Below, one piece after another: positions 1 to 9,933 of a stretch of DNA of 13,240 nt; position 1 is the first letter of the stretch; the number at the start of each line of letters is the position of its first letter. The notes beneath the pieces were generated by a model that searched no databases, was not told the DNA's origin, and saw only the letters and a list, made by a program, of their open reading frames with translations. A program made the position numbers and the translations under genes. Where the stretch lies: NCBI GenBank assembly GCA_041685625.1, contig JAWLFJ010000110.1, forward strand, positions 1-13,240. Reading direction: 5' to 3'. The stretch is from Albimonas sp041685625. Its GTDB lineage: Bacteria; Pseudomonadota; Alphaproteobacteria; Rhodobacterales; Rhodobacteraceae.

Positions 1-1
1 C

Positions 2-88
2 GAGGCGCTGGCGGCCGGGCCTCGGCGTCGCCCGGGGCTCGCGGCCGAGGGCGCGGCGCGGGCGGCGGAGATCCTTCTGGCGGGATGA
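2..88 (+). CDS. 3' end of a truncated, unidentified gene
   Basis: A reading frame open from the window edge ends at TGA 86-88 and gives a 28-residue tail that finishes AARAAEILLAG. Codon positions look coding: G dominates the first position and about 24 of 28 third positions are G or C, as in the real genes nearby. The tail is Ala/Glu/Arg/Leu-rich and would suit a C-terminal helix. Too little is present to name a family. It converges on the ABC transporter operon, and the gap between them is filled with hairpins, which fits a gene end here. It could still be chance in such GC-rich DNA. Confidence 0.4.
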   Translation, partial: EALAAGPRRRPGLAAEGAARAAEILLAG

Positions 89-182
89 CGCGACGGGCGG
101 ACTTCGGCGCGACCCGCTCCGGAGGGCGGGTGGCCGAAGGCGTCCCTCGGCGCCCCGTTCGTGTTTCGTGGCGGTCACCCAT

Positions 183-217
183 GCGGGACCGACGGACCAT
201 CCCTCCGACGGTCCCGC
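183..217. terminator. 14-nt-arm hairpin in the convergent gap
   Basis: Arms 183-196 and 204-217 are complementary except for one A-A mismatch (192 against 208). The outer 9 bp are GCGGGACCG/CGGTCCCGC, the inner 4 bp are CGGA/TCCG, and the loop has 7 nt. No T-run follows on either strand, so it is not a classical Rho-independent terminator. Its position between two converging units suggests a role in 3'-end formation or mRNA end protection. That role is inferred from position. Confidence 0.45.
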
Positions 218-245
218 GTCCGGGATCGCCGAGCGACGGCCGCCG

Positions 246-312
246 GCGCGCGCGTCCCCCCGGCCGAGGCGGGGTGGGTGGGCGGGAGGCTCGGCCGGGG
301 GGACGCGCGCGC
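246..312. terminator. 23-bp perfect hairpin with a G-quadruplex-type loop
   Basis: Arms 246-268 and 290-312 are perfect reverse complements over 23 nt, each with a run of six C or six G. The 21-nt loop contains GGGGTGGGTGGGCGGG at 271-286 on the plus strand: four G-tracts of at least three, separated by single bases. The stem begins 11 nt after the stop codon of the last permease gene. Neither strand has a T-run after the stem. The likely role is a bidirectional terminator or 3'-stabilising structure between convergent units. The structure is read directly from sequence; the function is inferred. Confidence 0.55.
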
Positions 313-323
313 AAGCGCGCCGT

Positions 324-1517
324 TCAGGAGTAGGGATCGAGCGCGTCGCGCAGTCCGTCGCCGAGGAAGTTGAACGCGAGCACCACCATGATCACCGGGA
401 TCATCGGCGCGAGAAGCCACGGATAGATCTCGACCGCCGTCAGGTCGAGCGCGTCGTTCAGCATCAGCCCCCAGCTCACCGCAGGCGGGCGCAGGCCGAG
501 GCCGAGCAGCGAGAGCGCCGTCTCGCCGAGGATCATCGACGGGATCGAGAGCGTCGCCGAGGCGACGAGGTGGCTCATGAAGTTCGGCATCATGTGCGCG
601 CCGACGATGCGCTTGGTGGAGGCGCCCATCAGCTCGGCCGCGCGGACGTAGTCCTCCTCGCGCAGCGCCAGGAACTTGGAGCGGACGGCGCGCGCGAGGC
701 CCGGCCAGTCGAGCAGGCCGAGGATGACGGAGATCATGAAGAACACGCTCACCGGCCCCCAGTTGGCCGGGATCGCGGCCGAGAGCGCGAGCCAGATCGG
801 CAGCTCCGGCAGCGAGCGGATGATCTCGATGCTCCGCTGCACGGCGGCGTCGAGCCAGCCGCCGAAATACCCCGCGAAGCCGCCGAGGACCATGCCGATG
901 GCGAAGCTGATGAAGACGCCGATCAGCCCGACGGTGAGCGAGAGCTGCGCCCCGTGCATGATGCGGCTGTGGATGTCGCGGCCCAGCCGGTCGGCCCCGA
1001 GCAGGTGCAGCGAGGCGCCCTCCGGCGGGCAGATCAGCCGGAAGTCGGTCTCGAACAGGTAGAGGAAGGTCCAGGGCTCGGAGCAGCGGGTCAGGAAGCG
1101 CACCGGCTTGGGGTCGTCGTAGTCGGTTTCGAACACCGGCTGGAAGGTGTCCATGTCGATCGAGGAGACCATCGGGTAGGTCACCACGAGATGCCCGCCG
1201 ACGAGGAAGTCGATCTCCTGCGGCGGAGAGTAGATCGCGTCGGCGTTGCGGTCGCCGGGATGATAGGGCGCGAAGAAGCCCACGAACGGCAGCGCCAGGT
1301 AGATCACCAGCAGATAAAGGCCCGAGATCACCGCGAGCTTGTTCTGCCTGAACCGCCGCCAGATCAGCACCGTGGTCGAGGCGTCGAGGTCCTTGCGCTC
1401 CAGCGTCTGAAGATCGGCCTCGGCGTCGTAGGGCTCGTCCGAGATCCAGTGCGCGTCGGGGTCGCGGCGCGGGTCGTCGCGCGGATCGGAGGCGGCGTCG
1501 GTCGGCGGCGGGGTCAT
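324..1517 (-). CDS. ABC transporter permease, DppC/OppC type
   Basis: This is the second inner-membrane subunit of a peptide/nickel-type ABC importer, 397 residues. The N-terminus (about 1-55) is cytoplasmic, acidic and Asp-rich. The first membrane span is near 60-82. A periplasmic stretch of about 90 residues follows, with Cys145 and Cys163, before the family motif GADRLGRDIHSR (174-185). The five-span permease core covers about 188-385. The coupling loop that contacts the ATPase is near 287-312 (EEDYVRAAELMGAS), and the tail GDGLRDALDP is typical of DppC. At 397 residues it is about 100 longer than E. coli DppC, because of the N-terminal tail and the periplasmic insert. Its ATG overlaps the upstream permease stop by 4 bp and has only a weak Shine-Dalgarno, so coupled translation is likely. 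Substrate is not determined. Confidence 0.96.
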   Translation of the reverse strand: MTPPPTDAASDPRDDPRRDPDAHWISDEPYDAEADLQTLERKDLDASTTVLIWRRFRQNKLAVISGLYLLVIYLALPFVGFFAPYHPGDRNADAIYSPPQEIDFLVGGHLVVTYPMVSSIDMDTFQPVFETDYDDPKPVRFLTRCSEPWTFLYLFETDFRLICPPEGASLHLLGADRLGRDIHSRIMHGAQLSLTVGLIGVFISFAIGMVLGGFAGYFGGWLDAAVQRSIEIIRSLPELPIWLALSAAIPANWGPVSVFFMISVILGLLDWPGLARAVRSKFLALREEDYVRAAELMGASTKRIVGAHMMPNFMSHLVASATLSIPSMILGETALSLLGLGLRPPAVSWGLMLNDALDLTAVEIYPWLLAPMIPVIMVVLAFNFLGDGLRDALDPYS

Positions 1518-2536
1518 CGCCTGCGTCCCGAGAAGCGGATGCGGGGATCGAGGATCGCGAGCAGGATGTCGGAGACCAGCATCCCCACCAGCGTCAGGAT
1601 CGAGACGAAGAGCAGGATGAAGCCGGAGAGGAAGTAGTCCTGACTGCGGAGCGCGGATAGCAGGATCGGCCCGATGGTCTGCAGCCCCATCACCAGGGAG
1701 ACCAGCACCGAGCCCGAGACGAGGCTGGGCAGCAGGTTGCCGATGTCGGCGACGAAGGGGTTGAGCGCCATGCGCAGCGGATACTTCACCACCGTCTTGA
1801 CCGAGCCGACGCCCTTGGCCTGGGCCGTCGTCACGTAGGGCTTGCCGAGCTCGTCGAGGAGGTTGGCCCGCAGGCGCCGCACCATCGCCGCCATGCCCGA
1901 GGTGCCGATCACGATGATCGGCACGATCATGTGCACCATGATGTTCTGCAGCTTCTCGAGGCTCATGGGCTGGTCGGCGAACTCCTTGCCCATCAGGCCG
2001 CCGACCGGCAGGCCGAACCACTGCGCGCCCTTGTGGTAGAGGATCAGCGCCAGCAGGAAGTTCGGCGTGGCGAGGCCGATGTAGCCGACGAAGGTGGCGG
2101 TGTAGTCGATCCAGGTGTTCGCCTTCACGGCGGCGATGGCGCCGATCGGCAGCGCGACCGCGTAGACGAAGAGGATGACGAAGAAGTTGAGCGCGATCGT
2201 CATCCAGATCGCCTCGCCGACCACCTCGTCCACCGGGGCGTCGAGCTCGAAGCTCCAGCCGAGATCGCCCTGCAGGATGCCCGAGAAGCCGTGCGGGCCG
2301 GGCCAGGCCCCGACCCAGATCAGGTACTGTTTCCAGAGCGGCTCGTCGAGCGCGTATTCCCGCATCAGGAACTCGGCCCGGGCGACCGAGCTCGCCTCGC
2401 CCGAGGCGCGGAGCTGGTTGATCTGGTTGGTCAGGACGTCGCCGGGGGGGAGGTTGACGATCCAGAAGATCAGGGCGCTGACCAGGGCCAGCGTCCAGCA
2501 CATCGTCCACAGGCGGCGGAGCAGGAAGGATCCCAT
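1514..2536 (-). CDS. ABC transporter permease, DppB/OppB type
   Basis: This is the first inner-membrane subunit of the peptide/nickel-type importer, 340 residues. The membrane anchor is at about 8-28 and opens with the usual FLLRRLW start. A periplasmic segment carries LDEPLWKQYLIWVG and GDLGWSF (64-95), both characteristic of DppB-family proteins. Further spans lie near 112-135, 145-167, 203-220, 265-292 and 302-328. The coupling loop that docks on the ATPase is around 233-260 (VTTAQAKGVGSVKTVVKYPL), and the C-terminus LDPRIRF is typical of the family. The ATG at 2536 is the natural start, since the first hydrophobic span follows at once. It lies 39 bp downstream of the binding-protein gene and overlaps the next permease by 4 bp. 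It should pair with that permease to form the channel. Confidence 0.96.
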   Translation of the reverse strand: MGSFLLRRLWTMCWTLALVSALIFWIVNLPPGDVLTNQINQLRASGEASSVARAEFLMREYALDEPLWKQYLIWVGAWPGPHGFSGILQGDLGWSFELDAPVDEVVGEAIWMTIALNFFVILFVYAVALPIGAIAAVKANTWIDYTATFVGYIGLATPNFLLALILYHKGAQWFGLPVGGLMGKEFADQPMSLEKLQNIMVHMIVPIIVIGTSGMAAMVRRLRANLLDELGKPYVTTAQAKGVGSVKTVVKYPLRMALNPFVADIGNLLPSLVSGSVLVSLVMGLQTIGPILLSALRSQDYFLSGFILLFVSILTLVGMLVSDILLAILDPRIRFSGRRR

Positions 2537-2575
2537 CTCAGCCGCGCCCGCCCCGGTATCCGCGCCGCACCCGCA

Positions 2576-4473
2576 TCAGTCGGCGAAGAAGAACTCGTCC
2601 ATCCGGTGCACGCCCAGATGCGCGCCGGGATCCCAGGCGTAGATGCCCTTCTCCGGCACGTTCTTCAGCCGGTCGTCGACGATGATCGGCTGCGGCGCGC
2701 CGGAGACGAGCCCGATGGCGAAGATCTGGTCGGCGTGGATGTCGAGCATCTCCTCCCAGATCGCGGTGCGCTCGGCGTCGGTCGCGGCGTCCAACCAGTC
2801 GTTGAACAGCGCCAGCAGACGCTCGGCGGGCTCGATCGCCGGCGGCTCGCCGGCCTTGCCCTTGGTCTGGAAGTGCTGGCCCCACATCGGCCAGGAGAAG
2901 TTGACCTGATCCACCGGGGCGATGTCGGTCGGCGGCGTCTCCGGCGTCGGGATGCCGTTGTTCCAGCCGTACCAGACCGGCATCATCGCCTCGCCCTGAT
3001 AGGCGGCGTTGCGCAGGATGTCGCGGTCCAGCGGCCGGAAGATCAGCCGCACGCCGATGTCGCGCCAGGCTTCCGTCACCAGTTCCAGCGCGTCGGAGAC
3101 CTCGGGCCGCTCGCCCGCCGTCTCCACCACGATCTCGAGCGGCCGGCCGTCCGGCAGCAGGCGGGTGCCGCGCCGGTCGCGCTCGTCGAGGCCGAGCGCG
3201 TCGAGCATCGCGTTCGCACGGTCGGGGTCGTGCTCGGCCCAGGCGAAGGCGCGTTCATCGGTGTAGAGCGGCGAGGTCGGCAGCGGCGCCACCGCGTGCT
3301 CGAGCGCGAGGCCGTAGAACAGGCTCTTGTTGATCGTCCGTCGGTCGATGCCGAGCGAGAGGGCGCGCCGGAAGTCGGGCTCGCGCAGCAGCTCCTGCCA
3401 GACCGGGTCGACGTAGTTCAGGTTCGGATAGAGCGCGATCTCGGAGGCCGCGCCGTTCTGCCAGACGTAGGTGGTGTAGCCGCCCTCGGCCTCGCCCTTC
3501 TTCAGCACCGGCGCGTCGGAGAAGGTCAGGCCGCGGATCTGCAGGTCCGCCTCGCCCAGCGTGATCTTGGAGGCGACGAGGCCGCTCGCCGCGATCTCCA
3601 CCTCGACGCCGTCGGCGTATGGCAGCTGCACGCCTTGCGCGTCGACGCGGTGGAAGAAGGGATTGCGCACCAGGACGTAGCGCTGGCCGTTCTTCTCGGA
3701 GGTGTTGACCCAGGGCTGCAGGGTCGGCAGGTCCGGATTGTCGTTCCGGTACATGTTGTCGATCTTGTTGTGCAGCTGCGCCCAGTTGCGCGAGCGGGTC
3801 TCGGTGATCTGCTCGGCGAGGAAGTCCGGATCGGCGTAGCGCTCGTGGAACTTCTTCATGTAATGTGCGGGCCGATAGATGAACGGCGGGCGCGCCTGCG
3901 CCAGCGCCGGCAGGAAGCGCGGGTTCGGCGCCGGCCATTCGTAGCGGATCGTGGTCTCGTCGATCACCGTCACCTCGGCCGGCTCCCCGTCCACCAGCAT
4001 CAGCTCCGCCGGGCCGGCGGGCGCGAGGTCGGGGTCGTTGGCGACGTCCTCCCACCAGTAGCGCAGGTCCTCGGTGGTGAAGGGCGCGCCGTCGGACCAC
4101 TTGTGCCCCTCGCGCAGATGCAGGGTGAAGACGCGGCCGTCCTCCACCTCCACGTCGCGGAGGAGGTCGGGGCGCAGGACGTATTCGGAATCGTAGCCCA
4201 CCAGCCGGGCGTAGCCGTAGACCACCATCAGCCGGATGTCGCGCGAGCGGGTGAAGATGGTGCGGATCGTCCCGCCCTGCCGGCCGAACGCCCGGCCCTT
4301 CGCCTCGAGGTCCACCACCAGCGGCTCGGCCGGCAGCCGCTCGGCCACCGGCGGCAGCTCGCCCGCGGCGACGACGTCGGCGAGCGCCGGGCTCTCCTCG
4401 GGGACGAGCTGGGCGGCGGCGGGGGCGGGCGCCAGCGCGAGGGCCAGCAGGGCGGCGAGGATCGGTCGGGTCG

Positions 4474-4477
<4 letters not shown>
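2576..4477 (-). CDS. Peptide/nickel-type ABC transporter solute-binding protein (SBP family 5)
   Basis: This is the periplasmic ligand-binding subunit of the importer, 633 residues. The first 22 residues are a signal peptide: Thr/Arg start, an Ala/Leu core, and probable cleavage after APAAA before Gln23. The stretch FTLHLREGHKWSDGAPF (117-133), followed by TTEDLRYWW, is the hallmark of the SBP_bac_5 family. LSLGIDRRTINKSLFYG, later in the chain, matches its second conserved region. It is longer than E. coli DppA (about 535), as in several alphaproteobacterial relatives. GAGGTG 8 nt before the ATG, inside the end of the ATPase gene, is a good Shine-Dalgarno. The start overlaps the ATPase stop by 4 bp. 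The ligand could be a peptide, opine, sugar or other compound; the family does not fix it. Confidence 0.95.
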
Positions 4478-6363
<1,886 letters not shown>

Positions 6364-6408
6364 GCCGATGTCGCCTCCCGCCGGACTTCGCCTCGGCCGT
6401 TCCCTCGG

Positions 6409-6438
6409 ACCATGCCCCAGCGGGGCGCGCGAGGGCAA
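6409..6438 (-). promoter_or_regulatory. Candidate promoter for the ABC transporter operon
   Basis: On the minus strand TTGCCC (6438-6433) is followed after 18 bp by CATGGT (6414-6409), about 45 bp before the ATPase ATG. This is a weak match to a housekeeping sigma70-type promoter in the only gap (96 bp) ahead of the operon. Read-through from the acetyltransferase gene upstream is the alternative. Confidence 0.3.
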
Positions 6439-6459
6439 CGGCTTTCGTTCCGGTGGCGT

Positions 6460-6942
6460 TCAGGAAGGCTTCAGCGGCTTGGCGAAGACGACCAGCGCGG
6501 GCGCGCCGCCGGACCACGCCTCGTAGAGCCGCCGGGCCGGCGCGTTGGCGGCGAGGGTCGCGATCTCCATGCGCCGGATCCCCCGCGCCGCGAAGCGCGC
6601 CTCCGCCTCGGCCAGCATCGCGCGGGCGAGCCCGAGACGCCGCCGGGCGGGCGCGACGTAGAGGTCCGAGACCTCCGCGTGCGGCCGGTTCTCGGGCAGG
6701 ACCCACGGCCCCTCGTCCTTCAGCCCCGCGATCAGGAGGCCGACGGGCGCCGGCGCCGGCGGCGCCTCGGCCAGAAGCGCGAGCCCGCCCTCGGCCGCCC
6801 AGGCCAGAAGCGCGTCGACATGGGCGTCGGTCGCCTCCGGCGGCGCCCGGTTCGCCTCGATCTCCCGTTCCTCGGCCTGAAGCGCGCGGAACAATGCCCG
6901 AACGGCGCCCGCATCCGCCGCCGTCGCGTCGCGCAGGATCAT
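6460..6942 (-). CDS. GNAT-family N-acetyltransferase
   Basis: This is a 160-residue single-domain acyl-CoA-dependent acetyltransferase. It begins MILRDATAADAGAVRALF, a typical GNAT start covering the first strand and helix. Motif A is at 91-110: the strand VSDLYVAP is followed by the pyrophosphate-binding loop RRLGLA (101-106). The motif-B-like NAPARRLYEAWSGG (133-146) contains the conserved Asn and Tyr. The acceptor substrate cannot be told; such proteins modify small amines, antibiotics or protein N-termini. The ATG overlaps the end of the hydrolase gene by 4 bp, so the two are probably co-translated. GAGGTGA lies upstream at a rather long spacing. The start is reliable because the fold begins at residue 2. 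Confidence 0.9.
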   Translation of the reverse strand: MILRDATAADAGAVRALFRALQAEEREIEANRAPPEATDAHVDALLAWAAEGGLALLAEAPPAPAPVGLLIAGLKDEGPWVLPENRPHAEVSDLYVAPARRRLGLARAMLAEAEARFAARGIRRMEIATLAANAPARRLYEAWSGGAPALVVFAKPLKPS

Positions 6943-7718
6943 GCCGCGCCGATCACCTCGTCCAGCGCCCCCTCGAGGATCGCGAGCTCGCGCGGGCCGG
7001 AGAAGCGGTGGTCCGAGCCCTTCGCCAGCAGCAGACGGATGTCCGGTCCCTCGGCGTGCGCGAGCAGCGCCAGCGCCCGCTCCTGCGGCACGTCCACGTC
7101 GGCCGTGCCCTGCAACATCCTGACGGGAAACGGCAATTCCAGGGGCTCGCGCAGCACGAGACGATCTCGCCCGTCCTCGATCAGCCGGCGCGTGATCACG
7201 TAGGGCTCGTCCGAATACTCCGAGGGGAGCGGCAGGCGGCCGGTGTCCAGCAGCTCGGCCCGCTGCGCCTCGGAGAAGGCGGGCCACATCGAATCCTCGG
7301 TGAAGTCCGGCGCCGCCGCCACCGTGACGAGACCGGCCAGCCGCTCCGGCCGCCGCTTCGCGAGCAGAAGCGCGATCCAGCCGCCCATCGAGGAGCCGAC
7401 GAGCACCTGCGGCCCTTGCGTCAATCGCGCCAGCGCGTCCTCGGCGTCCCGCGTCCAGGCGCCGATGCAGCCGTCGGCCTCGAAGTCGCCGGAGCTGGCC
7501 CCGTGGCCGGTGTAGTCGAAGCGCAGGAACCCGAGGCCCCGCGCGCGGCAGACGGCCTCGAGATGCGTCGCCTTGGTCCCGGTCATGTCGGAGCGGAAGC
7601 CGCCGAGGAACACGACCCCGGGGCGCGCGGCGCCCTCGTCGCGCGCGGGCGTCCTGTGGTAGGCGAGACGTCGGCCGTCCTCGAGCGCGAGGACGTCGGG
7701 GGCTTGAGGATCGGTCAT
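6939..7718 (-). CDS. Alpha/beta hydrolase, ABHD10-like
   Basis: This is a 259-residue serine hydrolase. The nucleophile elbow GSSMGG places catalytic Ser110. The acid is probably Asp207 or Asp209 in GTADVDVP, and His237 sits in GSDHRFS. Several stretches resemble mitochondrial ABHD10 (a thioesterase and acyl-glucuronide esterase) as I recall its sequence: VVFLGGFRSDMTGTKA, FLRFDYTGHGASSG, GPQVLVGSSMGGW and SDHR. Acyl-thioesterase or carboxylesterase activity is therefore plausible, but the substrate is unproven. There is no signal peptide, so it should be cytoplasmic. ATG 7718 is taken as the start. An ATG 9 nt upstream (7727) is equally possible, and neither has a clear Shine-Dalgarno. Its start overlaps that of the divergent glycosyltransferase, and its stop overlaps the acetyltransferase. 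Confidence 0.93.
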   Translation of the reverse strand: MTDPQAPDVLALEDGRRLAYHRTPARDEGAARPGVVFLGGFRSDMTGTKATHLEAVCRARGLGFLRFDYTGHGASSGDFEADGCIGAWTRDAEDALARLTQGPQVLVGSSMGGWIALLLAKRRPERLAGLVTVAAAPDFTEDSMWPAFSEAQRAELLDTGRLPLPSEYSDEPYVITRRLIEDGRDRLVLREPLELPFPVRMLQGTADVDVPQERALALLAHAEGPDIRLLLAKGSDHRFSGPRELAILEGALDEVIGAA

Positions 7719-8928
7719 GGAGTCCATCGCGGGCGCTTCGGGATCGGCGCAGGGTAGCGGCGTGCGCGCCGATGTCGAGCGGGCGCCGACGGTGCTGCAG
7801 CTGACGCCGACGCTGGAGTCGGGCGGCGTCGAGCGCGGAACGGTCGACGTCGCCGCGGCGCTGGCCGCCGCCGGCGGCGCGGCGCTGGTGGCGAGCGCGG
7901 GCGGGCGCATGGAGCCGGCGCTGGTGCGTGCCGGCGGCCGGCTGATCCGTCTTCCCGTCGGCGCCAAGGTGCCTTGGGCGATCCGGCGCAACGCCCGGCG
8001 GCTGGCCGAGATCGTGACCGCGGAGGGGATCGACGTGATCCACGCCCGCAGCCGCGCGCCGGCCTGGGCCGGCTGGCTCGCGGCGCGGGCGACGGGGGCG
8101 GCCTTCGTCACCACCTGGCACGGCGTCTACCGCGAGAACGCGCCCCTGAAGCGGCTCTACAACGGCGTGATGGCCAAGGGGCGGCCGGTGATCGCCGTCT
8201 CCGACTTCATCGCGGAGCACGTCCGGGCCCGGCATCCGGGCGTGGAGATCGTCACCATCCCGCGCGGCGTCGACCTCGCGCGGTTCTCGCCCGAGGCGGT
8301 GTCGGGCGCGCGCACCGCGGCGTTGGCGGAGCGCTGGGGACTGGTGGAAAGCCCGCGGCCGGTGGTGCTGCTGCCCGGTCGCCTGACGCGCTGGAAGGGC
8401 CAGGCGGTCTTCGTCGAGGCCGCGGCGCGGCTGCGCGAGATCCGCGGGGCCGAGGACTTCAGCTTCCTCATGGTGGGCGGCGAGACCGAAAGCGCCTTCG
8501 GACGGGAGCTCGCGGCCGCGATCAGGCGCGCCGGCCTCGGCGGCTGCGTGAGCCTTGCGGGGCATTGCGACGACATGCCGGCGGCGCTGAAGCTGGCCTC
8601 GGTTGTGGTCTCGGCCTCGTTGGAGCCGGAGGCGTTCGGGCGGGTGGCCGCCGAGGGTTCGGCGATGGGGCGCCCGGTGGTCGCGACGGATCACGGCGGA
8701 GCGCGGGAGACGGTGGCCGAAGGGGCGACCGGCTTCCTCGTGCCGCCCGGCGACGCGGCGGCGCTGGCCGCGGGCGTCGAGCGGGCGCTGAACCTCGACG
8801 AGAGCGCGGCGGCGCACATGGCCTCGGCCGGGCGGGGGCGGGTTCACCAACGCTTTTCGCTGGAGGCGATGACGGGGGCGACGCTGGACGTCTATCGCCG
8901 CGCGGCGGCGTCGGTCCGGCGGGCATGA
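7717..8928 (+). CDS. Glycosyltransferase, GT4 family (GT-B fold)
   Basis: This retaining glycosyltransferase has 403 residues from the ATG. The N-terminal Rossmann domain opens VLQLTPTLESGGVERGTVDVA (residues 26-46), as in GT4 enzymes for lipopolysaccharide, capsule or glycolipid synthesis. WHGVYRENAPLKRLYN (134-149) and IAVSDFIAEHV (159-169) are family-typical. The C-terminal nucleotide-sugar domain has GRLTRWKGQ (221-229) and the EX7E motif Glu305...Glu313 in EPEAFGRVAAE. There are no membrane spans, so it should be cytoplasmic or peripheral. Two starts compete. ATG 7717 has GAGGA 6 nt upstream but adds an N-terminus longer than usual. GTG 7762 has AGGG 7 nt upstream, matches the usual family length (388 residues) and would leave 43 bp to the divergent hydrolase. 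The donor and acceptor sugars are not determined. Confidence 0.92.
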   Translation: MESIAGASGSAQGSGVRADVERAPTVLQLTPTLESGGVERGTVDVAAALAAAGGAALVASAGGRMEPALVRAGGRLIRLPVGAKVPWAIRRNARRLAEIVTAEGIDVIHARSRAPAWAGWLAARATGAAFVTTWHGVYRENAPLKRLYNGVMAKGRPVIAVSDFIAEHVRARHPGVEIVTIPRGVDLARFSPEAVSGARTAALAERWGLVESPRPVVLLPGRLTRWKGQAVFVEAAARLREIRGAEDFSFLMVGGETESAFGRELAAAIRRAGLGGCVSLAGHCDDMPAALKLASVVVSASLEPEAFGRVAAEGSAMGRPVVATDHGGARETVAEGATGFLVPPGDAAALAAGVERALNLDESAAAHMASAGRGRVHQRFSLEAMTGATLDVYRRAAASVRRA

Positions 8929-8949
8929 CCGCGGCGCCCCGCGAACGTC

Positions 8950-9933
8950 TCAGAAGCGCAGGTTGATCCAGCCGTAGCCGCCGGCGCCCTGCCTGCCGGC
9001 CTGATCCTCGCCGTACTGCACGGCGCCGAAGAGCGTCACGCCGGGGGCGAGGTCGTAGCCTGCGCCGAGGTGGTAGAACTCCTCGTCTCCGCCGCGGTCG
9101 AAGTCGGACCAGACGGCGCCGCCTCCGAAGCTCCAGGGGCCGGTCTCGTACATCGCGCCGCCGGAGTAGCGGTTGACCTCGAAGGATCCGAACTCGTCCT
9201 CGACGTTCCAGAATCCCGCTACGGTGAGGCCGCCGTAGCCGAGCTCGGCGCCGGCATGGGCGAAGTCCTCCTCGTCGTTGAACATGTAGCCTCCGCCGAC
9301 GCGGATGGAGACGTCGGAGACTTCGCCCGACCAGTTCCCGCCGAAGGCGAACTGGTCGTCGAGCGGCGGCCTGGAGGTCACGAGGATGTTCGAATCGGCG
9401 CCGCCGTCGGCCCCGACCCGCGGCTGCCAGCTGGCCCCGACCTCGAAGCCGAAAGCCTCGATCCAGTAGCGCAGGCCGAGGCTGTCGTCCTCGCCGACGA
9501 AGCCGCCGGGCTCGCCCGGCAGGTTCCCGCCGCCGTCGTAGTCGTAGTAGTTGGCCCAGCTGCCGGAGGGCTTCACCACGCCGACGCCGCCCTGCTCGTT
9601 CAGCGCGGTGTCGGCGCCGCCGATCAGCACGTTGCCGAAGGCCCCGGAGACGGAGACCCAGTTCTCGTCGATCTGGTCGCCGGAGGTGAAGCCCTCGAGC
9701 TCGACCTGCGCGCGGAAGGTCAGGCCGATGTCGGAGGTTCCGACGGCCTTGAAGTGTATCTCGCCGTCGCGGAACACGCCGAGATCCTCGTCCTCGCCGA
9801 CGGGGTTCGCGTAGCCGGCGCCGGCGTGGAGATAGCCTCCGACGGAGACCGTCACGGGCTCCGCCGCGGAGACTGCGGCCGGAGCGGCGGCCGCGACCAG
9901 GACGGCGGGAAGGGCGGCGAGTGCGCGGCGCAT
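8950..9933 (-). CDS. Outer-membrane porin (Rhodobacter-type, Gram-negative general porin)
   Basis: This 327-residue protein forms a beta-barrel pore for small solutes in the outer membrane. The signal peptide covers 1-23 (MRRALAALP, Ala-rich core, cleavage probably after VSA). The mature chain alternates short hydrophobic/aromatic strands with Gly/Asp/Glu-rich turns and ends in YGWINLRF; the terminal Phe is the expected barrel-assembly signal. A conserved early block, EIHFKAVGTSDIGLTF, resembles alphaproteobacterial porins. The mature protein is markedly acidic, in keeping with a cation-selective or salt-adapted pore (inference). GGAGG lies 7 nt before the ATG. The gene converges on the glycosyltransferase with 21 bp between stops. 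Its promoter should lie in the AT-richer patch around 9985-9998, but I see no convincing -35/-10 pair. Confidence 0.92.
   Translation of the reverse strand: MRRALAALPAVLVAAAAPAAVSAAEPVTVSVGGYLHAGAGYANPVGEDEDLGVFRDGEIHFKAVGTSDIGLTFRAQVELEGFTSGDQIDENWVSVSGAFGNVLIGGADTALNEQGGVGVVKPSGSWANYYDYDGGGNLPGEPGGFVGEDDSLGLRYWIEAFGFEVGASWQPRVGADGGADSNILVTSRPPLDDQFAFGGNWSGEVSDVSIRVGGGYMFNDEEDFAHAGAELGYGGLTVAGFWNVEDEFGSFEVNRYSGGAMYETGPWSFGGGAVWSDFDRGGDEEFYHLGAGYDLAPGVTLFGAVQYGEDQAGRQGAGGYGWINLRF

Noticed and set aside
85..333. 82-codon frame whose ATG overlaps the stop of the truncated gene by 4 bp
   Set aside because: The product is Arg/Gly/Pro-rich, third-position GC is lower than in the real genes, and it runs through both strong hairpins and into the permease gene.
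8930..8943. Short inverted repeat CGCGG/CCGCG in the 21-bp gap between glycosyltransferase and porin stops
   Set aside because: A 5-bp GC stem without a T-run is expected by chance at this base composition.
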